From Caballeronia pedi (GTDB lineage: Bacteria > Pseudomonadota > Gammaproteobacteria > Burkholderiales > Burkholderiaceae): a stretch of DNA of 64,000 bases. Both the position numbers and the translations under genes were made by a program. The notes under the pieces were generated by a model. The model worked only from the letters and a program-made list of their open reading frames with translations. It was not told where the DNA came from and did not search any database. Shown in pieces: positions 25,430-33,933 of the stretch (position 1 is the first letter of the stretch; the number at the start of each line of letters is the position of its first letter). The stretch lies in contig NZ_FCOE02000029.1 of NCBI RefSeq assembly GCF_001544915.2, positions 36,107 to 100,106 on the forward strand, given 5' to 3'.

Positions 25430-27466
25430 TCAGGCGCCGCCAAGGGCAGGAATCCATTGCCCCAGAAAACTGTCCGGCCAGGGAATGTGAATGATCTGGT
25501 CGAAGACGAGATAGAGGAACGCGGTCACGCACACTGCGAGAATCACGCTCAGACGCCACGGCTCGCGTCCCTCGATCCGCATATAGGCGACGATCATCAG
25601 CGGCACGGTCGGGATCATCCCGATCACCGACATGCACGCGAGAAACGCGAGAAACCAGCCGAAGAACCTTGCTGCCCGCCGCAGAACGACCGTATTCGAC
25701 AGCTTTTCGCCGTGGTCCGCCGCGACGTCCATGTGAATGCCGCCACCCGCGTGCGCCGCGCTTGCCTGCGCCGGAATCACGAAGATCTTGTATGCGAGGC
25801 TGACGCTCGCCGCCATGACCAGAATGCTCGCCACCGCCGTCGGTCCGATCCGGGCCATGAGCAGCCAGCCTTGCGCCGTCACCAGCATGTAGAGTCCGAT
25901 GCAGATGAAAAACACATAGACGAGATCCTCGCGCTTGAGCACGATCTTCCCGCTCGGGCGCAGATGCGCGAAGCCACCCGTGCGCAACGCACTGAACAGC
26001 GGCTTGAAGAACACGAGCGCGGCGAGGATCAGCAGGACCATCACGACGGGCCGCGTCAGCCAGTCGGTGCCGTAGCGCACGAAGGAGATCGACATATAGC
26101 GCTCCATCAGCACGCCGAGCACGAGACCGAGAATCAGCGGCGGACGCGCCCACCGCAGACGCTTCATCGTCCAGCCGATGACCCCGGCGATCAGCAGCAC
26201 GAAGAGATCGCCCCAGCTGCGCGAACCCTGAAAGGCGCCGACATAGATGACCGGCATGATGACCGGAAGAATCAGCGTGTAGCGCAGCGTGGAAACCTTG
26301 GCGAACTGCCCGCTGAGCAGAAAGCAAAGGCCGGCACCGAAGATGTTGGCGAGCGCGATGGACCACACCATCGAATAGGTGAAGTCGAGATGCTTGGTCA
26401 GCATGTCGGGACCGGGAATGAACCCGTGCACCATCATCGCGCCGAGCAGGATGGCCTGCGCCGCGCCGCCCGGCACGCCGAAGGACAGCATCGGCACCAG
26501 GCTGCCGCCCTCCCGCGCGTTGTTCGCCGCTTCGGGCGCGATCACGCCGCGCACGTCGCCGGTGGTGAAGGTCTGCTTCGCGCCCTTCGCGGTCTGCAGC
26601 GCGTGACCGTAGGCGATCCAGTCCGTCACCGCACCCGTGATGCCCGGCACCGCACCGAGCACCGCGCCCAGACCGCCGCAACGCAGCACGAGAAACCAGT
26701 TTTTCAGGCTGTCGGCGACGCCCTGCCGCATTCCCTGGCGCGATGTGAACTGCATGTTCTGGGCGATGGCGGTCCGGCGAATCGCCAGCTCACACAACTC
26801 CGGCAGCGCAAAGATGCCGAGGATGATCGGCACGAGCGGAATCCCGTCCTGCAGATAGAGGATGTCTCCGGTCCAGCGCATTTGCCCCGTGGCGACATTG
26901 GTTCCGACCATGCCGACCAGAATGCCGAAGCACGCCGCGACGACACCGCGCAGCGGCGCGTTGCCCGAGAGCGCCGAGACCATCGAGACGCCGAAGATCG
27001 TCAGCCCCAGCATTTCCGGCGTGCCGATGGAAAGCACGAAAGGCCGCACGAGCGGCAGCGACACGGCGAGGATCACCGCGCCGATCAGGCCGCCCATCAA
27101 CGATGACATGTAGCAAGCGCTCAACGCGCGCGACGCCTCGCCGCGTTTGGTCATCGGCAGGCCGTCGAGCACCGTCGCCTGCGATGCGGCGTGGCCGGGC
27201 ACGCCGAAGAGCACGGCGGGAATCACGTCCGAGGTCGTGATGACCGACGCCATGCCGAGCAGCATCGCGAAGGCGGCGTACGGGTCCATCGTGTATGTGA
27301 ACGGCACCAGGAGCGCGAAGCCCGTGAGCCCGCCAATGCCGGGCAGCAAGCCGATCGCCAGTCCGACCACGACGCCGAATACGAGGAAGATCAGGCGGTG
27401 GAACTGAAGGAGCGTCGACAACGCATGGCCTGCCGCCAGCAGCGTTGCATCGTTGAAGAATTCCAT
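25430..27466 (-). CDS. Tripartite tricarboxylate transporter permease, TctA-TctB fusion
   Basis: 678 aa, against about 500 for ordinary TctA. Residues 1-500 are TctA: GIGLLPGIGGLTGFALLVPFT, the GVPGHAASQATVLDG loop, and the second half-repeat GAVPGITGAVTDW...SFGVPGGAAQAILLGAMM. From roughly residue 500, after a Lys-rich linker (KIVLKREDLVYVFF), about 170 residues with several helices resemble the small subunit TctB. No separate tctB is nearby, which supports fusion. With TctC (28410-29450) it forms a secondary importer of tri- or dicarboxylates in the inner membrane. TctC-type proteins with TctAB are known to carry aromatic acids such as terephthalate in Comamonas. Confidence 0.9.
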   Translation of the reverse strand: MEFFNDATLLAAGHALSTLLQFHRLIFLVFGVVVGLAIGLLPGIGGLTGFALLVPFTYTMDPYAAFAMLLGMASVITTSDVIPAVLFGVPGHAASQATVLDGLPMTKRGEASRALSACYMSSLMGGLIGAVILAVSLPLVRPFVLSIGTPEMLGLTIFGVSMVSALSGNAPLRGVVAACFGILVGMVGTNVATGQMRWTGDILYLQDGIPLVPIILGIFALPELCELAIRRTAIAQNMQFTSRQGMRQGVADSLKNWFLVLRCGGLGAVLGAVPGITGAVTDWIAYGHALQTAKGAKQTFTTGDVRGVIAPEAANNAREGGSLVPMLSFGVPGGAAQAILLGAMMVHGFIPGPDMLTKHLDFTYSMVWSIALANIFGAGLCFLLSGQFAKVSTLRYTLILPVIMPVIYVGAFQGSRSWGDLFVLLIAGVIGWTMKRLRWARPPLILGLVLGVLMERYMSISFVRYGTDWLTRPVVMVLLILAALVFFKPLFSALRTGGFAHLRPSGKIVLKREDLVYVFFICIGLYMLVTAQGWLLMARIGPTAVASILVMAASVSLAYKIFVIPAQASAAHAGGGIHMDVAADHGEKLSNTVVLRRAARFFGWFLAFLACMSVIGMIPTVPLMIVAYMRIEGREPWRLSVILAVCVTAFLYLVFDQIIHIPWPDSFLGQWIPALGGA

Positions 27467-27523
27467 GCGTCATCCTGATTGAATGGCAAGCTCGGTCGGC
27501 TTGCACTGTAGTAGGAGCCGGAG

Positions 27524-28378
27524 TCAGTCGGCGAGCATCGGATACAGGACCTTTGCCGTGCGGCCCCAGACCCACGCGCGCTCGTCATCGCTCAGACTCG
27601 CGAAGCAGGCCTGTCCCTGCTCGATCAGCTTTTTCAGCGGGCCTGCGGATGCCGGATAGTTCGAACCGAACGCCAGATGATCGGCGCCGAACACCTTCGC
27701 CAGATGCGCAAAGAACGGCTGCGCGCCGCCGGGAGCCGCCTGCGCGAGATCGAAGGTGCGCGGCGTGATCTTCATGTACACGTTGTCGTACTTCGACAAT
27801 GCGAACAGCGCCGCGCAGCGTGCATACGGCGGGCCATCCTCGATGTCGGGACGGCCGCAATGATCGAGCGCGATCCTGACCGTGGGAAAGCGTTCGGCCA
27901 GTTCCGCGACCATCGACAGACCATCGGGCGTCGTCTGCACCGCCATCGTCATGCCGATCTCCGCGCAGCGTTCCCAGATCGGGAAGGTCGCCGGATTGAC
28001 GAGCCAGCTTCCATCGCTCTGATGCGTCGCGCCGCCGGTGAAAAGACGGATGCCGCCCATGCCGTGCGCCAGCCAGTAGTCGAACGTCTTCAGCGCGTCG
28101 GGCGCCAGCAGGTCGAAGGAATAGACGCCGGTGAAGCGCTTCGGGTCCTGCGCGACGCTGTCGGCCACGTACGCGTTGTTGGCGCCATACGTTGTCGACG
28201 AATGCACGATGGCGGCCTTCGCCACGCCGGCTGCGTCCATCTCCGCGATCATCTGCTCGAACGTCACGGGACGCGTGGCGGACCACTTCGAGCGATGTCC
28301 GTGCTGCGGCGCGATCGGATAGCGATCCGTGTCCGTCGAGATGATGTGGGGATGGATGTCGATGATTTCGGGCGTCAT
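27524..28378 (-). CDS. Amidohydrolase-2 family protein, LigI-like (copy 2)
   Basis: 284 aa, paralog of 20817-21662 with the same motif order: IDIHPHIIS, IVHSSTTYG, ALDHCGRPD, DGPPYAR, FGSNYP. It also has Asn in the strand-8 position. Start ATG 28378 is preferred; the frame extends to 28468 but that extension overlaps the end of tctC. It lies between tctC and tctAB, so it may act on the first imported compound, for instance by opening a lactone or ester. Confidence 0.87.
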   Translation of the reverse strand: MTPEIIDIHPHIISTDTDRYPIAPQHGHRSKWSATRPVTFEQMIAEMDAAGVAKAAIVHSSTTYGANNAYVADSVAQDPKRFTGVYSFDLLAPDALKTFDYWLAHGMGGIRLFTGGATHQSDGSWLVNPATFPIWERCAEIGMTMAVQTTPDGLSMVAELAERFPTVRIALDHCGRPDIEDGPPYARCAALFALSKYDNVYMKITPRTFDLAQAAPGGAQPFFAHLAKVFGADHLAFGSNYPASAGPLKKLIEQGQACFASLSDDERAWVWGRTAKVLYPMLAD

Positions 28379-28409
28379 GTGATGTGACCTCTTGATGGTG
28401 TTCCGTCCT

Positions 28410-29450
28410 TCAGTGCGAACTGAAGATGAGCTTTCGCGCGTCTTCGAGCTGTGGCTCGGGCGTCGCATACAGCCGGGTGACGATCTGCTCCACTGCGTTG
28501 CCGTCGATGGGATCGACCGGATAGCCCGACTGCTTCATCGCATCGATGAAATCCGGGTCCGCGATGGTCTTTGCAAACGCGTCGCGTAGCGCATCGAGAC
28601 GGTCCTGCGGCACGTCCTTCGGCACCGCGATCGGGCGGCCCGCCTGAAACGGCAGCAGGAACAGATTGAACAGCGCCTTGACTTCGGGTTTGGTGATGTA
28701 GGCGCTCAGGTTCGGCACGTCGGCGTAGGCGGCCGGGCTTTTCCAGCCGAGATGCAGCAGCACTTTCATCTTGCCGTCGGCGAGCATGCGTACCGGCTCG
28801 CCTTGCTGAAGCCCGTCGATGGTGGAGGCCCAGCCGTCGACTTCGCCGCGCTGCATCGCCAGATAGACTTCGCCGCGTCCCGTGTAGCCGGGCACGATGC
28901 TCATCTTCGCGCCGAGGTATTCGTCGAGCAGCGCGGGCAGCGTTCTGTCTTCGTTCGCGAAACCCGTCGCGCCGATATACATTTTCTTGCGGGTGAGATC
29001 GTCGGCCGTGGTCACGCCGGAACGCGTCATAGACACGATGCAGTATTCGACCTTGTTGAGACTGCCGAGCCATCTGACGTTGCGCGGATCGAAGCGGTTC
29101 TGGCGCTGATCGAGCAACGGGATATAGAGGTTGTTGCGTTGAAGAAAGCCGATGACGGTGCCATCGCTCGGCTGTCTGGACTGGAGCGAGGCCGCCGCGA
29201 CCATGCCGCCCGCGCCGACCACGTTCATCACGATGGCTTTCGGATGACCCGGAACGTATTTGACGAAGAAGCGCGAGAACTGCCGCGCGATGATGTCGGT
29301 GGGCGTGCCTGCGTCCGCGCTGACGACGAGCGTCAACGCCTTGCCCTTATAAAACTGTTCGACTGATTGATTGGACGCGGGCCCGGCAAGCGCCGTCGCG
29401 GCAAAACTGAACAGCGCCGCACAAGCGCAGATTGCGGTCCGGTAGTTCAT
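28410..29450 (-). CDS. Tripartite tricarboxylate transporter substrate-binding protein (TctC/Bug family)
   Basis: 346 aa with a Sec signal peptide (RTAICACAALFSFAATALAG). The mature part begins with the Bug pattern: FYKGKALTLVVSADAGTPTDIIAR, NVVGAGGMVAA and DGTVIGFLQRN. It captures a carboxylate in the periplasm and hands it to the TctAB fusion. It is the first gene of the array after the promoter at 29563-29591, so the array is probably expressed in response to its own substrate. Confidence 0.92.
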   Translation of the reverse strand: MNYRTAICACAALFSFAATALAGPASNQSVEQFYKGKALTLVVSADAGTPTDIIARQFSRFFVKYVPGHPKAIVMNVVGAGGMVAAASLQSRQPSDGTVIGFLQRNNLYIPLLDQRQNRFDPRNVRWLGSLNKVEYCIVSMTRSGVTTADDLTRKKMYIGATGFANEDRTLPALLDEYLGAKMSIVPGYTGRGEVYLAMQRGEVDGWASTIDGLQQGEPVRMLADGKMKVLLHLGWKSPAAYADVPNLSAYITKPEVKALFNLFLLPFQAGRPIAVPKDVPQDRLDALRDAFAKTIADPDFIDAMKQSGYPVDPIDGNAVEQIVTRLYATPEPQLEDARKLIFSSH

Positions 29451-29562
29451 GGTCGTCCCTGTCTCCGTGTTTTGATTCGCGATCCGTGCTCTGGGCCCAT
29501 GGAAACAGAACCGTCCCTATGGTGGATCGCGCTGCCGTTCATATTCGAGTGAACGCAATCAA

Positions 29563-29628
29563 ATTCTGGCCAGCACGACAGAATGGGTCAATTGAGAAAA
29601 AGCGCCCGCGACTTGAGCAAATGGTTAA
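29563..29628 (-). promoter_or_regulatory. tctC promoter with upstream LysR-type operator
   Basis: On the - strand: -35 TTGACC (29591-29586), 17-base spacer, -10 CAGAAT (29568-29563). Twenty-two bases above the -35 lies a site that reads TTGAGCAAATGGTTAA on the + strand (29613-29628). The porin gene has the same parts in the same spacing (33034-33098), so both probably answer to one LysR regulator, most likely one of the paralogs at 23809 and 29676. The start of transcription would be about 105 bases before the tctC ATG. Confidence 0.6.
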
Positions 29629-29675
29629 GCCTTGCAGAAGGGAGTCCGCAAGGCGGCAGCTTCAGCGGCGCGCGA

Positions 29676-30632
29676 TCAGCGCTTGCCTTGGCCTTTCTCG
29701 GCGAGACGCCCGGCGGTCTCTTCCAGACAGGAAACCATCAGCCGGGCACTGGGCGTCAGGCCGCGCACGCGATTCCAGAGCACGCCTGCCGGCCGCAGCA
29801 GGCGCGGCAGGCTCAGCGGAAGGGTGTGGAGCGGTTGCGGCTGCGTGGCGTCGTTGGCGGCGGTATCGGCCATCACGGCGATGCAGTCCGATACCTGCAG
29901 ATGCGCGCGCACGACGTGAACCGAGAGCGTTTCGATGTAGTTGTTCGTCAGCGGCACTTCGTGCGCTTCGAGCGCGCGTTCCAGCGGATCGCGCAGGATC
30001 GAACCGACCGGCGGAAGAATCCATGGATACGGATGAAGGTCCGCCCATGTCAGGGTTTTCCTTCGGGCCAGCGGATGCTGACGGCCCGTCACGAGCGTCA
30101 CGGGCTCCTCGAGAAGCTCTTTCTCCTCGAAGCTGCCGAGCGTATCCGGTGGCGGCAGGCGGCCTACGACGAGATCGAGATGTCCTTGCCAGAGTTCGGG
30201 CAGAAGCGACCCGGTGGTGCCTTCTATGACCGTCACGTTGGTGCCGGGCGAGCGCTGCTTGAGCAGGCTCAGCGCCTGCGTCAGCAGCACCGAAGCAGAA
30301 GCCGGCAACATGCCGATATGAACCTTCCCCTCCGCTCCGGAACTCAGCGCCTTCAGCTCGTCGCGGGCCTGATGGAGGATCGTCAGCATCGAGCGCGCAT
30401 GGCGGATCAGACAGTCGCCATAGGGCGTGGGAATCAGACCCTGCGCGGTGCGCGAGAACAAGGTGAGTCCGAGCCCGCGTTCGAGTTCGGCCAGCGACTT
30501 CGACACGGCCGGCACCGTGACGTGCGTGACTTCGGCGACCTGACTCAGATTGCGATACGTGTCGATCGTCACGAGCAGGCGCAGATGCCGCGCCTTCAGG
30601 TTGATCTGCAAGTACCAGTCGAGTTCCGACAC
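29676..30632 (-). CDS. LysR-family regulator (copy 2)
   Basis: 318 aa, GTG start, near-identical in its DNA-binding half to 23809-24825 (WYLQINLKARHLRLL, SQVAEVTHVTVPAVSKSLAELERGLG). The effector domain follows with IGMLPASASVLLTQALSLL. It is placed directly upstream of the tctC promoter on the same strand and divergent from an ABC-type binding protein. A TTGAG-type half-site (+ strand 30677-30689) just before its start suggests autoregulation. Because the recognition helices of the two copies are almost the same, cross-talk is likely. Confidence 0.93.
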   Translation of the reverse strand: MSELDWYLQINLKARHLRLLVTIDTYRNLSQVAEVTHVTVPAVSKSLAELERGLGLTLFSRTAQGLIPTPYGDCLIRHARSMLTILHQARDELKALSSGAEGKVHIGMLPASASVLLTQALSLLKQRSPGTNVTVIEGTTGSLLPELWQGHLDLVVGRLPPPDTLGSFEEKELLEEPVTLVTGRQHPLARRKTLTWADLHPYPWILPPVGSILRDPLERALEAHEVPLTNNYIETLSVHVVRAHLQVSDCIAVMADTAANDATQPQPLHTLPLSLPRLLRPAGVLWNRVRGLTPSARLMVSCLEETAGRLAEKGQGKR

Positions 30633-30676
30633 GTCGCGCGCCTCTTCAGGGTTTTACCAACTCGTTAAGCTTACGG

Positions 30677-30689
30677 CCATTTTACTCAA
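30677..30689 (-). promoter_or_regulatory. Candidate LysR site upstream of lysR copy 2
   Basis: The - strand reads TTGAGTAAAATGG, matching the core of the sites above tctC and porin (TTGAG-N-AAA-N-GG, with one extra base here). It is 45 bases upstream of the GTG of the regulator and 72 bases upstream of the divergent gene at 30761, so it could serve both. Confidence 0.4.
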
Positions 30690-30760
30690 TCGACCGGTGC
30701 GCGTCGTGTCGCCACAATCCGGGACAGATAGCCGGCGGGACCGGCACACGGAGACAGACG

Positions 30761-31777
30761 ATGACACGAACAATCGACCGCCGGCTTTTTTTGCGCGGCG
30801 CGGGCCTTCTCGGGTTGAGCATCGCGACGGGTGGACTCGCCGCGCCCTTCCTCGCGCGCGCGGCCGCGAGCCAGCTTCGGATCGTCAGCAATCCGGGGCT
30901 GGAGAACGCGACGCTGAACGTGCTCATGGACGAACTCGGGTACTTCAGGAAGTTCGGTATCGATGCGCGCATCGTCGAAGTGCCGGGTGTGACGGGTCCC
31001 TTCGATGCAGTGTCGGCCGATAGCGCGGATGTCTGCATGGTTTCGGGCTACAACATGGTGTTGCCGCGCATCGCGCAGGGCGCTGGCGTGAAGATCGTTG
31101 GCGCCGGGATGAAAAAGTGTGCGCTGACGGTCTTTGCAAAACCAGACGGCGCGACGACGCTCGCCGATCTGAAGGGCAAGACCGTCGCGGTGGGTCCGGA
31201 CGGCGGCCTGCTGCATACGCTGATGCTGCAACTGCTGAAAGAGAAAGGTATCGATGCATCTCAAGTCGATTTCGTCGACAAAGGCAGCAATGACCAGTGC
31301 CATGAAGCCGTCGTCAAGGGCGAGGCCGACGCCTGCTGTTCCAGCATCTCGCATCTGAATGACAAAGACGGCCTCGTGGTCATCGGCGAGGGAAACATGT
31401 GGCAGGCGCTGCCGCGTTGCATTTTCCAGACCGCCTACGCGTCCGATTCAGCGATCGGCGCAAAGCACGAAGGACTGGTCGCCGTGATGGCCGCTTATGG
31501 CGCGCTCTACGATTTTCTGATGTCACCGGCATCGCGCGAGGCGTTCTTCGAAGCGCGCAAGCACGCGCAAAAGAAGTTCGACGCGGCATCGGCCAGTGCG
31601 ATCTGGGACTTCAACCAGATGCAGCGGCCTTATTCGCGCGATCTGTCTCTGAGCCGCGCGGACATCGACTATCAGCAGGACATGTACATCGGATTGGGGA
31701 TTCTCAAGCGCAAGCAGCCGTTCTCCGAAGTCGCCGATATGTCGGCGGCACAGGCCGCGGCGAAGCTGATTGCCTGA
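30761..31777 (+). CDS. ABC transporter substrate-binding protein (NMT1/SsuA-like)
   Basis: 338 aa with a twin-arginine signal (DRRLFLRGAGLLGLSIATGG...ARA), so exported by Tat. The mature part has the NMT1/SsuA layout: ENATLNVLMDELGYFRKFGIDARIVEV, LKGKTVAVGPDGGLLHTLM and DKGSNDQCHEAVVKGEADACC. No ATPase or permease is adjacent, so it is an orphan receptor in this window; it may feed a distant transporter or act as a sensor. GGAGA precedes the ATG. Divergent from lysR copy 2 and convergent with the porin gene. Confidence 0.88.
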   Translation: MTRTIDRRLFLRGAGLLGLSIATGGLAAPFLARAAASQLRIVSNPGLENATLNVLMDELGYFRKFGIDARIVEVPGVTGPFDAVSADSADVCMVSGYNMVLPRIAQGAGVKIVGAGMKKCALTVFAKPDGATTLADLKGKTVAVGPDGGLLHTLMLQLLKEKGIDASQVDFVDKGSNDQCHEAVVKGEADACCSSISHLNDKDGLVVIGEGNMWQALPRCIFQTAYASDSAIGAKHEGLVAVMAAYGALYDFLMSPASREAFFEARKHAQKKFDAASASAIWDFNQMQRPYSRDLSLSRADIDYQQDMYIGLGILKRKQPFSEVADMSAAQAAAKLIA

Positions 31778-31802
31778 ACTTCCCGCCGCGACCGCGCAAG
31801 AC

Positions 31803-32942
31803 TCAGAACGTATGTCTGATGCCCGCGATGATGGAGATCTGCGCCCCGCCGGCGGGCGGCGTGGGCACGGGCGAAAGCGTGGTCGCCGCGAAGGCCAGAT
31901 TGCCCGAGTTCTGAATGTGCTCGCCGGTCAGATACAGCAACGTGCGCTTCGATAACAGATACTCGCCGCGCAATACCTCGATCAGCGCCTTGTTCGGCGA
32001 ATCCTCGTATTTGATCTGCGCGAGCATGCCATCGACGTGGAAGAACGGCGTCACGGGAATGGTGCCCGTCACCCAGAACAGATTGCTGCGCGGCGTGGCG
32101 ATGCCTTCGTTCACGCGCCTGATCCAGCCTACGCCGAACTTGGCCTGATAGATCATGAAGTAGCCGCCCAGCGTGAAACGACTGTCCGTCAGATCAGGCG
32201 ATGTGAGACCGCCCCACGTCTTCGAGGTGCCGCCGTAATTGCGTTCGTAGGATGTGGCGAGGCCCCAGCTATGCCCTTCGTACTTGAGCAGCGCCGAATA
32301 CTCACGGCATTGGTTGGACGGCGAGGTCTGCCCCGGGCAATTCGTGGCGACGGAGCTGTTGCCATCGACGGCATCGCGACCGAAGCTATAGTTCACGCCG
32401 GCTTCGAAATCGCCGAGAAAGTAGCGATAGCTCACGGAGTTATCGGCACGCGCGTTCGCAATGCCGTTGTCCAGTGTCGTGAGACCCTGCGCGCCCGTGC
32501 CGAACGGATTGATGAACGAGATGCCGAAGAAGCGCATCGTGTATTGCCGGCCGAAGGTCAGCCGCCCGTACTTTCCATCGATACCCACATAGGATTGCCG
32601 TCCGAACAGGCGTCCGCCCTGTCTCGATGCGCCGGTGGTCGGGCTGAATCCGCCCTGCAGGTCGAAGATGGCCTTGACGCCGCCGCCCAGGTCTTCGCTG
32701 CCGCGAAAGCCGAAGTACGACGTCGCCGTGCCGTCGCCGGTGCGCCACCCGTTCGCGGTCGTGTTCTTGCCCGTCGCCACGTTGTTGACGAACTCCAGGC
32801 CCTGATCGATAAGACCGTACAGCGTCACCGAACTCGCACCGAGGGGTTTCGGGGGCGGCGTGCCCTCCTCGTCATCCTGCGCCCACGATGTCGAAACGCA
32901 CATCGATGCAATGCAGGCACACGCTACAGCCTTGTATTTCAT
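31803..32942 (-). CDS. Gram-negative porin (Burkholderia OmpC/Opc-type)
   Basis: 379 aa trimeric outer-membrane porin. A signal peptide ends in SWAQ, then SSVTLYGLIDQGLEF starts the first strand, FRGSEDLGGGVKAIFDLQGGF follows, and the chain ends in HTF, the C-terminal Phe signal for BAM insertion. It ends 26 bases before the convergent ABC binding-protein gene. Its promoter is almost a copy of the tctC promoter, so it probably lets the tctC substrate across the outer membrane. A specific, not general, porin role is therefore likely. Confidence 0.93.
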   Translation of the reverse strand: MKYKAVACACIASMCVSTSWAQDDEEGTPPPKPLGASSVTLYGLIDQGLEFVNNVATGKNTTANGWRTGDGTATSYFGFRGSEDLGGGVKAIFDLQGGFSPTTGASRQGGRLFGRQSYVGIDGKYGRLTFGRQYTMRFFGISFINPFGTGAQGLTTLDNGIANARADNSVSYRYFLGDFEAGVNYSFGRDAVDGNSSVATNCPGQTSPSNQCREYSALLKYEGHSWGLATSYERNYGGTSKTWGGLTSPDLTDSRFTLGGYFMIYQAKFGVGWIRRVNEGIATPRSNLFWVTGTIPVTPFFHVDGMLAQIKYEDSPNKALIEVLRGEYLLSKRTLLYLTGEHIQNSGNLAFAATTLSPVPTPPAGGAQISIIAGIRHTF

Positions 32943-33033
32943 GATCGTGTCTGTCTCCTTGCCATGAGATCACGACGTGCGTCTATCGCGCATCTGTCGT
33001 GTACGTCTTTCTGTGTATTTGTAACGCAATGAA

Positions 33034-33098
33034 ATTCTGCCAGCGCCATACCGCAGGTAAATTGAAAAAATCGGCGTTCGGGTTGAGGAAACGGTTAA
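33034..33098 (-). promoter_or_regulatory. Porin promoter with LysR-type operator matching that of tctC
   Basis: On the - strand: -35 TTTACC (33061-33056), 16-base spacer, -10 CAGAAT (33039-33034). TTGAGGAAACGGTTAA on the + strand at 33083-33098 begins 22 bases beyond the -35, as at tctC. AACGCAAT and AAATTCTG flanks are also shared. The rest of the gap 33102-33363 shows no gene. Confidence 0.6.
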
Positions 33099-33363
33099 TG
33101 TGGCTCGCGGGTATTCCCGCGCGGGGACGGGACGCGCGCAAGATTCGCTGCATGAACACGCCAAAGCGCGTACCATGCCCTGACGCCGCCTCGTCGAACC
33201 GATGTCTTGATCGATGCCCTGAGCGAAGCGCGCGGATCGGCCCCGATTGTTTCGATTCCCGGTCGCAACGCCGGCTGCTCAGCGCAGCGACGAACGGCGT
33301 TCAGAACAAACAGTTTGGATAACTGACGGCAGGTCTGATCCAAAGCCCTTTCGGAAGCGTTCC

Positions 33364-33666
33364 ATGAAAGCGCACGACTCACTGGTGGACTTCGCTGAAT
33401 ACCTGCAACTGCCGTTACAGGTCGGGGAGAGCATCGTCATGATGCAGGAGTGCAATGCGTCGTGCGCGATCTACATCGGCAAGGTATCCGGCAAACAGAG
33501 CGCGCTCACGTTTCGCGGCACCATCGCCGCGCCGGTGGCGAAGGAAATTCTGCGCTGCACGCGGCTCGGCCGGAACCGGATCGAGATCGCCGGACAGGTA
33601 TTTCGCTTCCTGCGTCGCGCCACTTACTTCGAAGATCGCGGCGCGGTGGTGTTCGATCCGGTGTGA
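33364..33666 (+). CDS. Hypothetical protein
   Basis: 100 aa, starting MKAHDSLVDFAEYL at ATG 33364 behind GGAAGC. It has alternating hydrophobic strands (ESIVMMQECNASCAIYIG, then NRIEIAGQVFRFLRRATYF) and may be a small beta-rich protein. No signal peptide and no family recognised. The longer frame to 33247 has no supporting ribosome site. It stands alone between the porin promoter and the lipoprotein gene. Confidence 0.6.
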   Translation: MKAHDSLVDFAEYLQLPLQVGESIVMMQECNASCAIYIGKVSGKQSALTFRGTIAAPVAKEILRCTRLGRNRIEIAGQVFRFLRRATYFEDRGAVVFDPV

Positions 33667-33796
33667 GCATCGCGATCATCCGTCGATAAAAACGGCCGAC
33701 GGCACTTCCCACACCAGAGACAGGCGATCCCGGAGTTGCGAGCGAAGGCGCTCGGCGGATGTTTGTCGGTGAACGCCGCCGTCGCGATTCGCGCGC

Positions 33797-33901
33797 ATGC
33801 ATCACGTGTTTCAGCAGAACGTCGAACAACTGGAAGCGGCGCGGCATGCGCTCGATCTCGCGGCCGATTTTCTGCACCGGCACATGGGCAGCCACGCATG
33901 A
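33797..33901 (+). CDS. Possible 34-aa ORF
   Basis: The frame reads MHHVFQQNVEQLEAARHALD and continues as an amphipathic helix to HRHMGSHA, with codon choice like the neighbours. There is no convincing ribosome site, and the frame is closed by a TGA 25 bases upstream. It is either a small helical protein or chance. It lies in the gap between the 100-aa gene and the lipoprotein gene, which otherwise shows nothing. Confidence 0.22.
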   Translation: MHHVFQQNVEQLEAARHALDLAADFLHRHMGSHA

Positions 33902-33933
33902 ACGCCACGTAGCCGCCCATCGCCGTCACGACT

